The notes under the pieces are model-generated. The model made no database searches. It was given only the letters and a program-made list of their open reading frames with translations, and had not been told where the DNA came from. Positions 31,601 to 43,600 of a DNA stretch of 64,000 nt are shown piece after piece. Source of the stretch: Forficula auricularia (Eukaryota; Arthropoda; Insecta; Dermaptera; Forficulidae); the NCBI GenBank assembly GCA_024734495.1, contig JALMQS010000099.1, positions 65,322,291-65,386,290 on the forward strand, given 5' to 3'. The stretch's first letter is position 1. Each line of letters starts with the position of its first letter. The position numbers were made by a program, and so were the translations under genes.

Positions 31601-34600
31601 ACCGATTCATATTCATTTTCCAAGAGTGTGTTTGTCAGACGGGATTTCGATGGTAATTTATAATTTGGTTTTAATTTACTAAACAAAACATGCCAGTATT
31701 CGTTCTCGACAAGAGAAAGTGAAGAATCGGAAGAGAAGATGGCTTTCCCGAGGATTTGATCCAATTCTTCATTTTCATGCGTTTCTATGGAATTGAAATA
31801 ATTTGCAATATTTGGATTCAATTGTGATGGTTCAGATTCTGACGAGGCCACTGACGTTGACATTTTTATTTCATGCTCATCATCTCGGGGTTCAATGGCT
31901 TGATCTGAAAATAAAAAAATTCAAATTATTATTTATTTATTTAATTTGTACGATAAAAATTTCATTCAATATATTAATGATTACACAGGATTGTGATGAA
32001 AGTTGTTTGAAAATTTTTAGGTATTGCTTATAGATTTTTGATTGCTTAAACCGAAAATGAATTTATTTTTGGTATCACATCATATTTTTTCACAAACAAA
32101 GCATTAATGATGGTATCTAAGTATAATAAGTAGGTAAGCTTATCCTACTTTGGCCTGTAAAAATACTTTATTTGCTTTTGTTTTTTAGATTTTTTAAATG
32201 ATTTCTACATATCATCGCAGTGAATAATAAAAAAATAAAATATCAATAATTTTTTACTAAGCTATGAGGTTTGGAAAGTGAAAAATGCATTTTTTTCTAT
32301 TTGGCTTTTAAAAATACTTGTCTTTTTAATTATTTAAATTTTTTTAATCTTATTTATTTATTGAAGCATAGAAAAATATATAGGTATCAGTGGCGTGCGG
32401 TCCATGGATGCTGTGAATGCGGCACATCCCTAAAATTTCTAACATTTAAAGTATTTTCATAAATATATAACATTATAAGATCGACTTCAAAATTTCAGGA
32501 TGATCTTTAAATTTTCAAATTATTATCAGTTATTTCAAATAATATTTCTATAAAAAATATTTTTTGTGTTTTGTTCTCGAAATTAAATAAATTGATAGAA
32601 GTTTTGAAGTCCCTGTCTGGTATATCTTCCAGTTCAAGCGTGTCAAGACAAGTCCAGACGAGTTTAGGTCGAATAAAAGTTGTTCTCGCTGAGGAACTAT
32701 TATTACAAAAACTATTATTATAAAAAAGAGAATTTTTAGAATAATCCATTTGTACGAACTCTCAATATATAAAATAGGAAACAGCTAAGAATGCTATAGA
32801 GAATAGACAATAAGTCAGCTTGCTAGATTTAATTTCTGACACTTGGGGGGAAGGTCCCAAAATATATTAAAAAAAAAATCTTATGTTAAACTTGAAAAAT
32901 AACGAAAATGATGCCGTATTCGATGGAATTTGAAAAAAGCAGAGATTAAAATAAAATTTCAAAAAATGAAAGGTACTTTTATGGTAAGCATATCTTGGAT
33001 GAAAAGTCGCCGACCGCCACTGATAAGGTAAATATATTTAAAAAAAAAATATCTTAATTGAATGTAATGGAAGGCAGCCCAGAGGTAGTGAGGAAAGAAA
33101 AAATTAACACATAAAATAAGGTGTAATTTATTGGAATCCTTCCTCCTTTCCTTTCAAACCGACGTTTCGGAGGATTTTTCCTCCTTCTTCAGGGTTTCAA
33201 AGGGTCAATGAATGAAACCCATTTAGCCATCTAATTAAGAAAAGGAGGAAAAAAAATTTGTTTTTCTATGCCTTTGTTAAAAATGAAGAAAGCTTTTGAA
33301 CACTACTGTGGAGAGAAGAAGGAAACATTTTATTTGTTTCATTCATTGACCCTTTGAAACCCTGAAGAAGGGGAAAATCCTCCGAAACGTCGGTTTGAAA
33401 GGAAAGGAGGAAGGATTCCAATAAATTACACCTTATTTTATATGTGTTAATTTTTTCTTTCCTCACTACCTCTGGGCTACCTTCCATTTTTTTTTTTTTT
33501 TTTTTTTAATGCAATCGAATGCAAGAAGGGGTGCACCAGTAAAGATGTAGCCCCTATGGATCTCCAAAGACCCTTGCATTACCGAAGAGAAGGAAAAGTT
33601 GATTAAGTGAGAGGGTGTAGACGTAGGTGTCTATGCACCCTGGTTTTGAAGGTTTGAAGATCATAGGTGCTGGGAAAGATAGAGGCTGGGAGAGAGTTCC
33701 AGTTCCTTGAAGTCATGGGGATATATGTATTCGCGAATGAAGTGGTCCGGCACTTTTCCAATTTGACCGCGAAAGAGTGTTGGGAGTCGGCAAAACGTGT
33801 GCTGCGTGCAAAGCATGCTTTGGGGGAATTATTGATTTTATCTCATCAGAGCACCTGCCGTGATAGTATCTATAGAAAAGGGAAAGGGCAGAGACATCTC
33901 TTCGATGAGCCAGCGAGTCGAGTGAGTCAGTGAGGGTAGAATCGTCAATTAGCCTGACGGCTCGTTTCTGAATTGCATCAAGGGTAGCAAGAGAATATTT
34001 TGAGGCTCCTCTCCACAGATGAGAGCCGTATTCGAGACAGGGGCGGATTTGGGCCTTGTAGATGGTGAGAAGTTGTGGGTGGGTTTGTAAAATCGCTTGG
34101 ACCTGAATAAGAAGCCAATCTTCCTTGCTGCAGATTTATTTACATTCAATTAAAATTTCTACCGGTCCGTCTCTCTCCAGAGAAAATTTCGTTGTAAAAA
34201 AATATCTTAATTTTTGTTTAAGTTTTGGATGTTTGAAAAGTGAAAAACGAATAGATGTAGAACTCTTCCAAATATAGTCTGAAAAAACTTGTTTTTTTTT
34301 TTTAATTTTTAATCATATCTAGTTATCGGATCGTTAAAGAAAAAAAAATTAATACTAAAATCCTAATTTTTGAGGGGTTTGAAAAAATGATTAGTAATAA
34401 AAAATTTGTTTATTTATTTTATTGTAAAAAGTGAAAGAAAATTGAAACATGTACCAAAAATTATGATGTGATAGAATTTTTAGATACCAATTTCTAATAT
34501 ATAATTGGCTGTAGAAATTAGAATATTACTAAATAATACTAACAGCCTTTTAAAAGATGAATTTCGCTGTGTTTTAAAAAGTGAGGATAAACTCATATCC

Positions 34601-37600
34601 AGAAGTAAGTAATATAACTAAGTGCAGCACCCCCCCCCCCCCCTATCCAAATTCTGGAGGGTATATCGGGGATTCACTCAATAAATAATACCTAAATAGT
34701 TTATTTACGCCCTTTCGATTTTTTATTAGAACATCTTTAGACCTATAAGATATTTTGACAATAAAATAAGCAATTTTTTATAAAATAAATTATTGATATT
34801 TAATAACTTTTGAACTATCGGCTCAAAAAATACAGAAAATCAGACGAATTGTTAAATAGGAAGCTATCGATCGTTTCTAGATAATTAGGTGAAATATATA
34901 CATATATAATCCAAAAACCACTTATTTATGAATTCATCACTTTTTTCTGGAACTACTAGAAACTTGAAAGTTTCCATGGAAGCTACTTTTAGAAAGTCAA
35001 TTTTGGCTAAGAAATGTTTTTAAAAAATCCTATTTAAAGAGTTAAAAAATAAAATAAAAATAAACTATAATCAGTGTTTTATTTTATAATATCACCATTT
35101 ACCTTGAAGTAGAAACTTAAAATTGTATGGTGGTTATTTTTTTTAAGAAGTTAATACACCGTGCTAAAAACGGTAAAAAATTTCTATTGTAAAGGATTAA
35201 AATAAGGAAAAAACCCAATGAAATCATGTTTTCATTGAGAGATCTCCGAATTTAGTGAAGCAAATAATTTTAAAATTTATAGGGGAGATATTGGATTGGC
35301 AACTAAGTAATTGCGGATTTTTTTTTTTTTTTTTTAGAAAATCAAAGACAATTTTTTCATGGAACTAAATAACTTTATTCTGTAATGTATTGCCCATTTT
35401 GATCAATGACCTTTTGCCATCTTTCAGGCAGCATCATAATCCCACGTTCATAAAACTTCTGGTTTTTATTAGCAAAAACTGAATCAGGTACGATTTGACA
35501 TCATCATCATTATTGAAATTTTTACCATTCAAGGAGTTTTGTAAAGATCGAAATAAAAAGTAATCAGATGGTGCAAGGTCAGGATTATATGGTGGATGTG
35601 GCAAAACATCTCCAACCAAGCTCCAATAATTTTTGCCGAGTGACCAAATATGTGTATGGCCTTTTAAGGTGTAGGTGCTTGATAAAACAGTTTTGACAGC
35701 GGGTGGTCCTAGGGTGGTCCTTATTTTGGGTATTTTTGAATTTTTACGCTGACAGAGGCTCAGATGTTTCGAAATAAATAAAAAAATATCACCCAAGTTT
35801 TAAGTCTCTATCTCAATTTTAACCGCACAGCGATGCAAGAGCTCCCATCTGGAGTTTTTGTCATTGAACGATCAATTTTTTATTCCGGCCAAAGTAATGT
35901 TTAAAAAAATTTGAATGTATTCTTATAATAGTACTTACCTATCCGTGAGAATTTTTACAGGTTTTTAACTATTATAATTTTGGATTCTATAACTTACTAA
36001 CCCCAAGATAATATATAACCGTATTTATCTAGCTGTAACTCCAAAATTATAATAGCTAAAAATCTGTAAAAATTATGAAGGATAGCTACTATTATAAGGA
36101 TAAAGTCTACAGGGTTTCAAATTTTTTGAACTAATACTTTGGCCGGAATAAAAAATTGAACGTTCAATGCCAAAAACCCCAAGTTATTTAGATGGGAACC
36201 TTGTATCGCTCTGCGGCACAGATTAAAATTGAGATAGAGACTTGAAACTTGGGGATATTTTTTAAAATTTATTTTTAACCATATGAGTCTTTGTTAGCGT
36301 AAAAATTCGAAAATACCCAAAATAAGAACCACCCTAGGCTAGCAAGTTGCGGAGGACTTCGCAGCGAGTATAAATACAAAATTGAATAAATAAACGATAT
36401 CCAGAGTTATCAACGGAATTTGCTACAATTGCAGCCCAGAATAATAAAATAAACTCAATTTCCAAATTAATTTTCCAATGTAATGTCATTTTGATACTTT
36501 TTTAAAGCTGACGTTCCAGAGAATACTTCCTTCTTCTTCGAAGTTTAGAATGATAGAGGAAAGAAGAAGTTCGTCGACACAGTTATATGCATCCTTCATA
36601 ACCATTCTAAGCCATGAAGAAGTATTGTAAGACCCTTCGTTTTTAAAAATGGTTAAAAACGACGATCTGTCTTTTAGATGAAAATTTTGTTTCTTTTCAT
36701 TATCCTGGGCTCAATCAAATTTCATTGAGATTTACCAGCTAGTCTGTAGAACAATTCTTTTAGTGTTTTAGTGTTATCATCAATCGTTAAGAAGTCAAAT
36801 AAAGCGCTTAAAGAAGAAAATTTTTGAAGGAAAGATTTCTAAGTTAAGCCCTTCCCACACAAAATATATAATAAAAATTTTATAGGCAAAATAGATTGAT
36901 ACAAAAGTGAAATGCAAATTAGAATGAATTTATGAATAAATTGAAAGAAATATTATTTTTATATTCTACTTTGAGGTCAATAGAAAATTGGAGAAAAAAG
37001 CTAAAACTTTTTCAAGAGTTGAAACACTCTCCGCATATTTTCATCTTTGGGCAAATTTCTTCTCATTAGTTAGAACCCAACGTTATGTCCCTATTTAACC
37101 AAACTTATAAAATCTATAATAATAAAAATCTTTCATCTAGAAGCAACAACTATTTCCTTAAAAGTTACTAAAAAATATAAGTATTTTTAACCGACTTCAA
37201 AAAAGGAGGACTCAATTTTTTTTTTTGTCTATGTTACCTTATATCTCCGCCAATTGTGAACCGATTTTGAAAAAAAAATTTGCATTGGGTTCAGTCTAAC
37301 TTCCGATTGGTCCCGTTTTTTTCATTGGTATTAGACCTTTTATGTTAGGTTTGCTCAGGCCTAACTTCTTTGTTTATGAACCGATTTCGATGATTCTTTT
37401 TTATTGGAAAGGGAGTATCTTAGGGATGGTGCCATATTAATTTGGTCAAGTTCTGATGATATGATCAACGACGAAATAACGTAAATCTCCAATTCTTATG
37501 AGCAAATAATCGAAATTATGATAAATAACATCTTTTATAAAAAAATCTTATAACATTCATTTAAAACCCGCAAACGTTTCGAGAGAATTTCTATAGTTAT

Positions 37601-40600
37601 GAATTGAATTTTATTATCATTTTCTGATTAATTCGCCTGACGCTTTCTCTTACGAGATGCATGCAAGGTATTATATTCTTCTTCTTCGTAGTCGCCTTCT
37701 TCTTATCAGAAGTTGCGTGGACTTAATTAACTCCATGCTCCCACAATTTTTATTTTGTGGAGCACCCTTCTCCATCTAGAGCGATCGCGAGCCTCCACAG
37801 TAGCCTTCCGGAGACCAGCGCCAACACCTACACCTATCTGATCGGTCCATCTGGCCGGTGACCTGCCTCGTCTTCGTGAACCCTCCACTTTTCCTTGGAT
37901 CACGATTCGTTCAAATCCATCATTGGCACGGGTAAGATGTCCAAAATATCTCATGACCCTTGTGAGCACGATACTCGACAGCCGCTGATCAGCCCTGACT
38001 TCACCAAGAATCGAGATATTTGTTCGTCGCGCTGTCCAGGGGACTCGTAGCATCCTCCTCCAACACCATAGCTCGAAGGCATCTATTTTTCTGCGGTTGA
38101 CCTGCTTCACTGTCCATGTTTCTGATGCGTATAGCATGACAGGGAAAACCAGCGATTCGACTAAATTTTTTTGTATTAGTGGTTAAGCTGTTATCTTGCC
38201 ATATTTTTTTAGCTTCGTCATTACTGATCTCCCCATCTGTATGCGCCTGTTTATCTCAGCATCACAGCCGCCTTTGTTGGTTATCATGGACCCGAGATAT
38301 ATGAAATGGTCAACCACATTGTAATCCCCGATTTTCCTGATGCTAGGCATATTGTCATTAGCACGGTCGACAATCATGATTTTGGTTTTACTTTGGTTGA
38401 TCTTCAGTCCAAACTCTTCGCTTACTCTTCCAAGTTTGCCAAGTAGCTGAACTAGTTCTTCTTCCGAGTTGGCGAGTAGGGCCGTATCATCCGCATATCT
38501 TAAATCAGTTATTTTTATCCCTCCCACAGAGACGCCACCATCCCAGCCCTCCAGGACCCTTCGCATGACATATTCCCCATATATGTTGAACAGAATCGGC
38601 GACAAAATACACCCCTGACGCACCCCCTTGCCCACAGCAAACTCATTCGACAGACTGTTCTCAACCCTAACCACCCCGGAGTTGTTTTCATATAGACTCT
38701 TTATTAATGTTATTAGATGTATGGGAACGCCCATACTTTCCAGAATCTTCCAGAGCTTTGGCCATTGTAAGCTATCAAATGCTTTGCAGTAGTCTACAAA
38801 GCAAAAATAAACTGGGTGATAGTATTCTCTGGCTTTTTCAATTATGAGTCTTATGTTTAGAATTTGTTCTCGGGTTCCTTTTCCTTTTACAAAACCAGTC
38901 TGATTAGGTGGAATCTGCCAGACAATATAATGCTTTAATCTTTCGTGAATGATGGAAAGCAACACTTTACTAGCATGAGGTATTAAAGCGATTAGTCTAT
39001 AATTGTCACATATGTTTTTGGGACCTTTTTTATGAAATGGGACAAAAATTGAGCGGACCCAGTCATCAGGCCATTTTCCAGTATCCCATACCCTATTACA
39101 AATATCTCTAATTCTTGCTGTTCCTATGTCTCCCATACCTTTCAAGATCTCTGCTGTAATTTGATCTGATCCGGGAGATTTGCCGTTCTTCAGTGAATTT
39201 ATGGCATGAGATACTTCAGACTCTAAAATACCAGGCTCATTTTCAAAAGATTGTATTGTTGTAGATGGTGGATCCCCCTGATATAATAATTCACAATAGT
39301 CCCTCCATATTTTGCATGTTTCTCCAATTGAATTACTAGATTTTCCACCGAATTGGAGCGCCCAAGACCCAGGACTAAACTCACGAGTGATTAATTTTAT
39401 TGTCTTAAAGAGATCTTTAGAATTATTATGCTCAGCATGCTTTTGGGCATTCGAGCACAATTCTTTATAATAGTTATTTTTGTCCCTCCGACATGCCGCT
39501 TGGATATTCTTGTTCAGTTGTTTGATCATCAATTCATTGTTATTTCCCTTAGTTTTTAGGACGCGCCTTTCTTCAATCAATAGCATTGTTCCATCCGTAA
39601 TCCACGAATTTCTTTTTACTTCTTTTGAGGTTGCACCTACTGCACTTTTAATAAGTTCTTTTGTAGATGTCCAAATCTCATTAGCAGAAGAGGAAAGGTT
39701 GTAGTTGTACTTGGGGTTGTTACCAGTTATTTTCTTTAGAAATTCTGTAGAATCTGAGATCTTAAGTTTCGGATAGAGTTTCGGTATTATATTAAGTCAC
39801 TATTAATAGCATCACTAAAAAGAGAAAAATAAAAATAATTTTTATGAAAAAAATAAAACTGACTTCAAAAAAATTAAATGCAACAAATAAAATAATAATA
39901 ACTTAAAAATAAAATAAAATCCACTAAAAGGTATAAAATAATTATCTTATTTAGTTACAACTAAACGACGAAATATTAACATGAAATTACTTTTTGAAGT
40001 CGGTGCCAAACATATACATTTTATGAATCTCAATTGACGGATCTTACTTAGTACGTTTGGCGGGTACGCTCGCTTATAGGTATAGTTTGTTTGGCACCGA
40101 CTTCAAAAAGTAATTTCATGTTAATATTTCGTCGTTTATTTGTAACTAAATAAGATAATTATTTTATACCTTTTAGGGGATTTTATTTTATTTTTAAGTT
40201 ATTATTATTTTATTTGTTGCATTTAAGTTTTTTGAAGTAGGTTTTATTTTTTTTTTTATAAAAATTATATTGATTTGAAAAGTTTATCATAGATTAAAGC
40301 ACCAGAACAAACTTTCTTCGGCTTTCAGTTTATGAGTTATCGTGATTACCTGAATTCAAAGACACAGATAACTCATAAATGATTTTTCTCTAAGTTCTAG
40401 ATATATCTGAACACAATAGACAAAAAATTCAATATTTCTACCAGCGAAGATGGCAAGAGAATTTACGAAAATGTATTTTTTTGTTATTACAATATTTTAC
40501 TCATTATATAGTTATACTTATATAAATGAAAGTAAAAAAAATACTTACATGAATGTATTTTCAATTGAGGTATAAATACTTTTTTTATATATTCGGGTGT

Positions 40601-43600
40601 TTCGCTACATTTTAGAAGATGATTTTTCATTCTGGATGCATTTTTTGTATAAGCGGCTCTACAAAATTTACATTCATATGTATATTTATCGTCTTTATGA
40701 ATTGTATAAAAATAATCCCAAACATCACTTTTCCTTTTGGATTTTTTCATTATTCCCTAAAACAAAAGGATCATTTTAGTATGGAACCTATAATTAAAAA
40801 AATATAATATAGGTACTTAATAAATAAAATAAAAAAAAATAATAATAATATTAAAACTATAGAATTGTATATTATTTATTTTTAAATTGATTTTGTTTAA
40901 ATTTTGATCAGCATGGATTTAGTTCTCAACATGTAACTTAGAAGTGAAATCTGATGAAATGGCAGCCCAGGATGATGAAACACTATTTCCGAATCAAAAT
41001 TTTAATAGTAGTTTTGACCTTATTTAGCCTACGTTTAGGGATTTTTTTTCTTGACTTCTTCAGTATTTAAAAAGGACAATGAAGGAAGAATTTTTTTTAT
41101 GAAATTAATTGCAAGAAAACGAACCAGCCCTCTATAGATCTTGAACTATATAATATAAATTATAAAGATTAACAATATACAGGGTGGGGCATAAAGATAT
41201 ACTATATTATGAAGGGGTATAAAAAAAATGAAAAAATTTGACTCGAAAAAAACTGAATATATTTTTGAAAAGAACATAAAATATTTTTTTAAATGTGTTT
41301 TAAACATTATCAGACAAAAAAAAGGGGAGGCAGGTCAAAAATGAAAATTCTAGCCCTTTTTACCAAACTAAACCAAATTTTGTAATACATAGTTTGTTCA
41401 AAAGGGCTAGAAATTTAAATTTTTGACCTCTCCTCCCACCACCAATTTTGGATGGTTAGTTTTTGAATTTCTAGCCTTCTGGGGGTCCACAGAATATGTA
41501 TACAAAATTTGGTTGAGTTTGGTCTGAAAGGGCTAGAATTTTCATTTTTTTTTTTTTTTGAGGGGGGGAGGTCAAAAATTAAAATTCTAGCCCTTGTGAC
41601 AAAAACTATGTGTACGAAATTTGGTTAGTTTTTGTATTTCTAGCCTTCTGGGGGTCCACAGAATATGTTTTACAAAATTTGGTTGAATTTGGTCAAAAAG
41701 GCTAGAATTTTTATTTTTGACCCTCTCTCCCATTTTGGGGTGATTTTTTCTAATTGAATTTTTTCATTTTTTTATACCTCTTCAAAATGTGGTAGATCTT
41801 TATGCCCCACCATGTATTATATAATATTTTAATCTTTTGTAATATTATCTTTGATATCTTTAGTAAATTCTTATATTAAAATAAAATCAATTTCTTTAAA
41901 ATTTATTTTTGGATAAATGAAGTGAAAATATTTAAAATATATATGGCCTAGGATCTTATGCGCCCTTGATAAGAAGTTGTTTCCACCCAAAATAGAAGAA
42001 AATTAATATAGAGACTTCAAGCAATCACAGCATATAAGGGATTTGACTTTATCTCAAAATTCAATTTTGACTAAAATTCGATTTACATTTTTATTTGTAA
42101 TATTCAGACTGAAGATGAAGATAATATTTTCAAAACTGAAATCTCAAATAAATACGAGTAGAGGGGGAAACCGGAGTCCAGGGGGCCCCCTGGCCAGCAA
42201 GATGCCTGCCAAAGGCAGGCTTCGCAGCTGCTATTATTATTTGTTATTAATTTTAATTAAAAATTTCACTCAAATATTTAAATCTGAATTTGTAAAATAA
42301 TTCAATTCACATCGAATCTAATAGATGACAACCTCTTGTGATCTGAAATTCAAAGTGTACCTATTTCTATCGGCAAATCGAATTCTTATATTTATTTTTT
42401 TCTTAAGTTTTAATCAAGAAAATAAAAAAAAAATTGAAATATGTCTTGTAATTTTTTATTGAAAATTTGAAACTGAGAAAACTTTTTTCAGGTCGTATTA
42501 TTAAAGGTGAAATAAGTAAACAAATTTGAGTATTTTTAGTGTTTATCTCTATCTTTTTGTTTGATAAAATCAGAAGTTTAATCCGAAAAATTTAAATTTG
42601 ATATTCTTCAAAATATTTCGGGAAGGTTATTTAAGCCCTGCATCTCATCTTCTCGAAATCTTTTAGCTGCCATTAAATAATAAATAATGTCTTATTTCAA
42701 TATTTAAATACTATCTAATAAATACCACATTTATTTTTAAAAAATTAATATTTATTTAGATCATTTATTTTTAAATTGATAAGTTTTTTAGTCACAAACT
42801 AATAAAAGACAATAATTTCAGTTAATTATTATTATTTAATTTATTGATTCTCTAAAAAACGCTTCAATTTAAAAATAATTAAAATTAATTCACTTAAGTT
42901 TTGGAAGAATCTTAATTAAATAAATAGGTCTCCCCGAAAAGATTTCTGGGTATGGACCTTCCTTGTTACTTTACCAAACAGGGTATGGTCAAGTATTGTA
43001 ATCGTGCATGAAAAAAGTGTTTTTTTCCTTCTTTTTTTCGAAATATCTCAAAAACGGCTGAAACTATTTTGATTAAAAAAATTGAGAGTAACCATGGCAT
43101 TTTGCTCTACAAAAAAGCTCTTATAAGTAAACATCGAAAAAATTATATTTTTTGAGATATTAATTGTTTTGCCAAAATATCTGTTAGTCTGTCTGGTTGT
43201 CCGTTAGTCTGTGCGTTACCAAATTTTTGTGGACGAGTTAGCTCAAAAACTAGTTTGAATATCGAAACCAAATTTCACAGGTAGTTTTGGTTCATTGAGA
43301 TTAAGAGCTGATTAGATTTTGGTGCATATGGACCCAAAATTAAGGGGGGTGGAGGGGGGGGGTTAAAAATTTAAAATCTAGGCAAACTCAAGCAAATTTT
43401 GTATACATAATCAGTGGATCCCCAGAAGTCTAAAAATGGAAAAACTAACCGCCCAAAATGGGGGTGGGGGGGGGGGGGTCAAAAAATGAAAATCTAGGCT
43501 CTTGTACCAAACTCAACCAAATTTTGTATACATAATCAGTGGGCAGGAGTCTAAAAATGTAAAAACTAACCCCCCCCCTTACATGAATAATATAAATAAT

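Larger units (their letters stand above)
33066..33487. repeat. Inverted pair of hammerhead-like elements (intronless)
   Basis: The two arms run head to head: ATGGAAGGCAGCCCAGAGG at the left and CCTCTGGGCTACCTTCCAT at the right. Each carries CTGAAGAAG..CGAAACGTCGG preceded by CCTTTGAAACC and followed by GGTTTGAAAGG. The related locus at 57475 has a 129-bp GT-AG intron exactly where these copies have none. Confidence 0.7.
37678..39782 (-). mobile_element. RTE-like non-LTR retrotransposon, 5'-truncated
   Basis: Flanked by GGTATTATATT on both sides (37667-37677, 39783-39793). The empty site, GGTATTATATTAAGTCAC, is seen at 50039 and 50977. The minus-strand ORF runs from the truncation at 39782 to 38183, with RT motifs [52 protein letters not shown] and catalytic [10 protein letters not shown] frameshift near 38140-38183 separates the last part, 38137-37727 ([28 protein letters not shown]). 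No endonuclease domain remains. The 3' end is a run of AAG repeats. Confidence 0.88.
37190..40262. repeat. GACTTCAAAAAGGAGG repeat, copy 1, split by a LINE
   Basis: Begins CGACTTCAAAAAGGAGGACT and ends with a hairpin of about 170-bp arms (39853-40010 and 40088-40262, sharing TTTGGCACCGACTTCAAAAA) around a 75-base loop with CGTTTGGCGGGTA. The RTE-like LINE at 37678-39782 interrupts it. Intact copies lie at 49551 and 50594. Confidence 0.65.
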
